A stretch of DNA of 9,407 nucleotides from Flammeovirgaceae bacterium (lineage in GTDB: Bacteria; Bacteroidota; Bacteroidia; Cytophagales; Cyclobacteriaceae): the NCBI GenBank assembly GCA_003229495.1, contig QIEB01000178.1, positions 1-9,407 on the forward strand. Reading direction: 5' to 3'. A program made the translations under genes and the position numbers. Of the stretch, positions 5,947 to 9,407 are shown one piece after another. Under the pieces are notes generated by a model. That model was not told the origin of the DNA and ran no database searches. It saw only the letters and a list, made by a program, of their open reading frames with translations. The number at the start of each line of letters is the position of its first letter. Position 1 is the stretch's first letter.

Positions 5947-8161
5947 AAATAAGGACAATTACAAGATTCGGGTATTTATTGTCTGGCTGATTTTAGGTAA
6001 TCTGTCGATATTAACAAACCAGGTATCTGGGTCTGTAGACAACTTTCTTCAAGCTGTTTCTGCACCCCAAGACACCGTGGTAATTGACTTCGACAAGGGT
6101 GAATTTACTGCAGGAGACCTTGTTTCTGAAATCAACTACCCCAATGGAAAAATTAAAGTTTTCGGCTCTAACTCTGATTTCCCCGGACAAAATACCGCCA
6201 TGATTTTTAATTCAGGCAATCCTACAGGCGGTGACTTGGATCTAGGTACACCAAACGAATTCTTTGGTGGTCCAGGAATTAACTTCGACGGAGGGGCTGT
6301 TGAAAGCAATAGTGTTCCCTTTAACAATGTATTGATCGTTTCCGAGGACCTGAATAGCGCTGAACCGGATGATGCTACTGCAGAAGATATCAGCTTCACG
6401 TTTGACTTTTCATCACCTGTAACCTTGTTATACTTTAATTTGCTGGACCTTGATTCAGGAGAGGCAACGTTATTGTTGTTTGACTCCCTGGGTAATGAAA
6501 TCTTCTCAATGAATATTCCGGAAACGGGCGACAATGGTGTGGCAACTGTGGCGCTGAATGTCGTAAACGTTGCTCAAATGCACGTAGATCTAAATGGGTC
6601 CGGCGCAATCGACAACATTACTTTTGTCAGTGATGATGAATTGAATGATGTTCCTGGGAATAGTGCCCCTTTGGCAAACAACGATACCTTTAATACCTCA
6701 GTCGACACCCCGCTAAATGTTGATCCCCCTGGAGTATTGGACAACGATTCAGACCCTGATGGCGACATCTTAACAATTATTGCACACGATACCACCACAG
6801 TTAAAGGGGGAACAGTGGAATTAAACCCCGATGGCAGCTTTACCTATTCCCCGCCAGATGGTTTTTCTGGATTGGATAGTTTTACTTATTCGGTATCGGA
6901 TGGTAACGGCACAAGCGCTACGGCCACAGTAACTGTGGCAGTTAAAGATCCTGCCAATAACGACCCAAGTGCGGGGGACGATGTTTTTAGTACAGATGTA
7001 GATACCCAGTTAATCGTGGATTCTCCCGGCGTATTAGGAAATGATATAGACGAAGACGGAGATAGCCTTACAATAATATCTTATGACACAACTACCGCAT
7101 CAGGTGGAACCGTAGTACTTGACCCTGATGGCGGTTTCACATATGATCCACCGGATGGATTTGAAGGAGACGATACCTTTAATTATGTAATATCGGATGA
7201 TAGGGGTGGGGCGGATACCGCTTCAGTAACCGTTGCGGTTATTCTGGGAGCAACAGCTCCAGTGGCAAATAGCGACGTATATGCCACCAATATAAACACT
7301 GTGCTAACCATTGAAGCTCCTGGAGTTCTTGAAAATGACACGGATCCCAACGGAGATGCCTTATCTGTGATAGGCTTCGACGCCACCGGTTCAAACGGAG
7401 GCACTGTTGAGTTAAATTCAGATGGCAGTTTTACTTTTACCCCGGCCACGGACTCTATAGGTATTGATACATTTTACTATATCGTAAGCGATGGAAATGG
7501 CAACACAGATACCGCACTTGTATTCATCAACATTATAGTTCCAGGAGTAGGATCCAGCGGAAACAGTGCTCCAATTGCCGTAGCCGATACGGTTATGACC
7601 GATCTGGACCTTGAATTGGTGGTCACTGATCCCCAAGAAGGTATCTTAAGTAATGACAGTGACCCTGATGGAGACGATATTGCAGCATTGGAAGTAAGCA
7701 ATGCCATTACAGATCAAGGGGGTTCAATTTCTATTATGGCGGACGGCACTTATTCCTATAGGCCTCGATTGGGATTTGTGGGAGTTGACACTTACGAATA
7801 CACTATCTGTGATGACGCAGATCTGCAGCTGTGTGATACCGCCATAATATCAATAGAGGTTAAGGAGCTGCCTGTTAAAGTATTCGATGCTTTTTCACCT
7901 AATGGAGACGGAATAAATGACTTCTGGGTGATACAGGGAATTACCCGCTTCCCCAATAACCATGTGCAAATCTTCAATCGGTGGGGCAATTTGGTTTACC
8001 AGGTACGGGGATACGATAATACAGCAAACGTGTGGCAGGGACAGGTCACCGAAGGGGTTGTGTTTGGGAAAAAAGAAGTTCCTGATGGTGGCTATTTCTA
8101 CGTCATTAATCTGGGTGACGGAAGTAAAACAATAAGCGGGTTTGTGATAGTTCGAAGGTAA
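5930..8161 (+). CDS. T9SS-secreted cadherin-like/Ig repeat adhesin with type B (gliding-associated, CHU_C) C-terminal domain
   Basis: 743 residues. The N-terminus has a basic start and a hydrophobic segment (14-30), an export signal with an unusually long basic head. Residues 50-232 form a beta-rich domain of jelly-roll type (NFDGGAVESNSVPFNNVLIV, LDLDSGEATLLLFDSLGN); its family is not certain. Four cadherin-like/Big_9-type repeats follow at about 245-339, 344-437, 442-536 and 547-645. Each carries a likely Ca2+-binding turn: DNDSDPDGD, GNDIDEDGD, ENDTDPNGD and SNDSDPDGD. Repeat 4 has a Cys pair (C627, C635). Residues 650-743 are the type B T9SS signal: FSPNGDGINDFW, the IFNRWGNLVY strand, PDGGYFYVI and a final GFVIVRR. 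In Flavobacterium, proteins of this class (for example SprB) need a SprF partner, which is the next gene here. A cell-surface adhesin role is inferred. The ATG at 5930 sits in A-rich context without a Shine-Dalgarno. Confidence 0.93.
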   Translation: MNYFNKNKDNYKIRVFIVWLILGNLSILTNQVSGSVDNFLQAVSAPQDTVVIDFDKGEFTAGDLVSEINYPNGKIKVFGSNSDFPGQNTAMIFNSGNPTGGDLDLGTPNEFFGGPGINFDGGAVESNSVPFNNVLIVSEDLNSAEPDDATAEDISFTFDFSSPVTLLYFNLLDLDSGEATLLLFDSLGNEIFSMNIPETGDNGVATVALNVVNVAQMHVDLNGSGAIDNITFVSDDELNDVPGNSAPLANNDTFNTSVDTPLNVDPPGVLDNDSDPDGDILTIIAHDTTTVKGGTVELNPDGSFTYSPPDGFSGLDSFTYSVSDGNGTSATATVTVAVKDPANNDPSAGDDVFSTDVDTQLIVDSPGVLGNDIDEDGDSLTIISYDTTTASGGTVVLDPDGGFTYDPPDGFEGDDTFNYVISDDRGGADTASVTVAVILGATAPVANSDVYATNINTVLTIEAPGVLENDTDPNGDALSVIGFDATGSNGGTVELNSDGSFTFTPATDSIGIDTFYYIVSDGNGNTDTALVFINIIVPGVGSSGNSAPIAVADTVMTDLDLELVVTDPQEGILSNDSDPDGDDIAALEVSNAITDQGGSISIMADGTYSYRPRLGFVGVDTYEYTICDDADLQLCDTAIISIEVKELPVKVFDAFSPNGDGINDFWVIQGITRFPNNHVQIFNRWGNLVYQVRGYDNTANVWQGQVTEGVVFGKKEVPDGGYFYVINLGDGSKTISGFVIVRR
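6662..7864 (+). repeat. Four cadherin-like domain repeats coded in the adhesin
   Basis: Four units of roughly 95-100 codons share the pattern PxAxxD, PGVLxND, DPDGDxL, GGTVxLxxDGSFTYxP and DTFxYxVSDGxG. Protein similarity is clear but the DNA has diverged, so these are old duplications, unlike the 141-bp array at the window start. The fourth unit is the most divergent. Confidence 0.9.
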
Positions 8162-8175
8162 ACATTGAGTTCGAA

Positions 8176-9111
8176 ATGATTAAGATGAAATTCATAAAGT
8201 TTCTGTTTTTATTTCTGTGCATTGTGGGGTTGACGCCTCAATTAAGGGCACAGCAGGAAGCCATGTATACCCAGTATATGTTTAATGGACTGGCACTGAA
8301 CCCTGCATATGCAGGTAGTCACGAGTCTCTAAGCGCCACTTTATTGTTCAGGGACCAATGGACAGGATTACCTGGAGCACCAAGCACTCAAACCTTTTCA
8401 ATCCATTCTCCAATAAGGAATGCCAAAATAGCCTTGGGGTTACAGGTCATTCATGATAAAATCGCAATTTTTAACCAGTATGGAGTTAATGGATCCTATG
8501 CTTATCGAATATTTACGGATAAAGGCACAATTTCACTAGGAATGCAGCTAGGGTTTACCAGTTATAACGCTGATTTGTCAGCTTTGGGCCCTCAGGACCC
8601 TACCGATCCTGTTTTTCAGGGAGATGTTAATAAAGTGATGCCAAACTTTGGCGCTGGGATTTACTACTATACGGACAAGTTTTATCTAGGATTATCAGCA
8701 CCACAACTGGTCACCAACAGTCTTACCGAGGATGTGATTGAGATTGATACAGATGCCAGGCAGGAAAGGCACTATTTTCTTACTGCGGGATATATGTTTG
8801 AGTTGAGCCATAACGTAAAATTAAAACCAAATATCTTGATCAAGGCAGTGGAAGGTGCTCCCATTCAAATGGACCTTAATGCCAATTTTTTATTTTCAGA
8901 GGTGCTTTGGCTAGGCGTGTCCTGGAGATCATTGTCTGATTTCAATGGTCTGGTAGAAATCCAGTTAACTGATCAGCTGTTATTAGGATATTCGTATGAC
9001 TTCGCCACCACCACCGACCTCAGTAGAATAAATTCCGGATCACATGAGCTCATGCTCAACTACCGCTTTAGGTATGCCAAAAACAAGGTTATTACCCCTC
9101 GGTATTTTTAA
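8176..9111 (+). CDS. PorP/SprF family type IX secretion system outer-membrane protein
   Basis: 311 residues, typical for the family. The signal peptide is about 1-25 (cleavage after LRA). Hallmarks are QYMFNGLALNPAYAGS right after the signal, RDQWTGLPGAP, NFGAGIYYYTDKFYLGLSAPQL, and a C-terminal ELMLNYRFRY strand ending in PRYF. Alternating strands fit a beta-barrel in the outer membrane. Family members work with a cognate T9SS type B substrate: SprF is needed for SprB to reach the surface in Flavobacterium johnsoniae, and PorP is a T9SS component in Porphyromonas. Here the likely client is the adhesin ending 14 nt upstream. ATG at 8176 or 8185 could both start it; the second gives MKFIKF and a more usual signal peptide length. 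Confidence 0.93.
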   Translation: MIKMKFIKFLFLFLCIVGLTPQLRAQQEAMYTQYMFNGLALNPAYAGSHESLSATLLFRDQWTGLPGAPSTQTFSIHSPIRNAKIALGLQVIHDKIAIFNQYGVNGSYAYRIFTDKGTISLGMQLGFTSYNADLSALGPQDPTDPVFQGDVNKVMPNFGAGIYYYTDKFYLGLSAPQLVTNSLTEDVIEIDTDARQERHYFLTAGYMFELSHNVKLKPNILIKAVEGAPIQMDLNANFLFSEVLWLGVSWRSLSDFNGLVEIQLTDQLLLGYSYDFATTTDLSRINSGSHELMLNYRFRYAKNKVITPRYF

Positions 9112-9120
9112 AAATCACTG

Positions 9121-9407
9121 ATGAGAAGGGCGATAATATTATTTTTGACGACCTGTCTTGCAGGTACATTGCAGGCACAGATTCTGGGCGACAACCCCAA
9201 TGTAGCCCACGTTGGTGTTGATCTAGCTACCAAGTTGCGCAGGGCCGAATTACATTATCAGTTTTTCTCGTACAAAAGTTCTGTCGATCTGTATCACCAG
9301 GTAGTTAAGAAGAAAGGCCCCAGTGACGAATTGCGTCTTAACATAGCGGAATGCTATCGTAAATTAAACTGGCAGGACAGTGCAGCTTCTTGGTATTCTC
9401 AAATTGA
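9121..9407 (+). CDS. TPR-containing periplasmic protein, N-terminus only (probable PD40/OmpA PorE-like partner)
   Basis: ATG at 9121, 9 nt after the PorP/SprF stop, and open to the window end (95 full codons). Residues 1-20 are a signal peptide (MRRAIILFL... ending LQAQ). Residues about 40-95 are TPR-like: AELHYQFFSYKSSVDLY, then LRLNIAECYRKL and DSAASWY. The stretch lines up by eye with residues 33-86 of the protein at 3033 (ADKHYEQHSFYKASNLY, LKLARTYYK, EAEIYY), which suggests a paralog. In Bacteroidota the gene after PorP/SprF is commonly a TPR/PD40/OmpA protein, so that is the expected full architecture, but only the start is visible. Confidence 0.82.
   Translation, partial: MRRAIILFLTTCLAGTLQAQILGDNPNVAHVGVDLATKLRRAELHYQFFSYKSSVDLYHQVVKKKGPSDELRLNIAECYRKLNWQDSAASWYSQI

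Noticed and set aside
6136..7989. Several - strand ORFs of 65-132 codons opposite the adhesin, and others at 419-649 and 1454-1723
   Set aside because: They are antisense shadows of strong coding sequence, with low-complexity Ser/Pro-rich translations and no start context.

Overview
The window reads as a chromosomal segment of a Bacteroidota bacterium. A marine or soil Cytophagales-type gliding bacterium is my best guess, but it is inferred from gene families only. Pointers are a type IX secretion system (T9SS) type B C-terminal domain, a PorP/SprF protein, three OmpA/TPR-type proteins, moderate-to-low GC, A-rich start regions without clear Shine-Dalgarno sequences, and a TAnnTTTG-type promoter. 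All genes lie on the + strand.

Layout. (1) 1-2597: the 3' part of a large OmpA-family envelope protein whose start lies upstream. The window opens inside a 141-bp tandem repeat coding an acidic 47-residue unit, followed by four Ig-like domains and a peptidoglycan-binding OmpA domain. (2) 2598-3032: a 435-bp gene-free stretch with a dense cluster of DnaA boxes. Four match TTATNCACA exactly and four more have one mismatch, and AT-rich tracts lie at both ends. It looks like a replication origin (oriC) or another DnaA-binding locus. This is the most interesting signal in the window. (3) 3033-5087: a TPR / PD40 propeller / CRD / OmpA protein with the domain order of PorE, the T9SS subunit that ties the machine to peptidoglycan. 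(4) 5097-5648: a 2H phosphoesterase (2'-5' RNA ligase / ThpR family), apparently starting at TTG. (5) 5649-5929: a regulatory gap with a good Bacteroidota promoter, a short tandem repeat and a possible 38-codon leader ORF. (6) 5930-9407: a tight operon of a T9SS-exported cadherin-like adhesin, its PorP/SprF outer-membrane partner, and the N-terminus of a TPR protein that runs off the window.

How the genes fit together. The 5930-9407 operon has the usual Bacteroidota arrangement of secreted type B CTD protein, PorP/SprF anchor and periplasmic TPR/OmpA-like partner. The two OmpA proteins to the left probably act in the same envelope layer between outer membrane and peptidoglycan. The 2H phosphoesterase is a cytoplasmic housekeeping-type enzyme with no obvious link to its neighbours.
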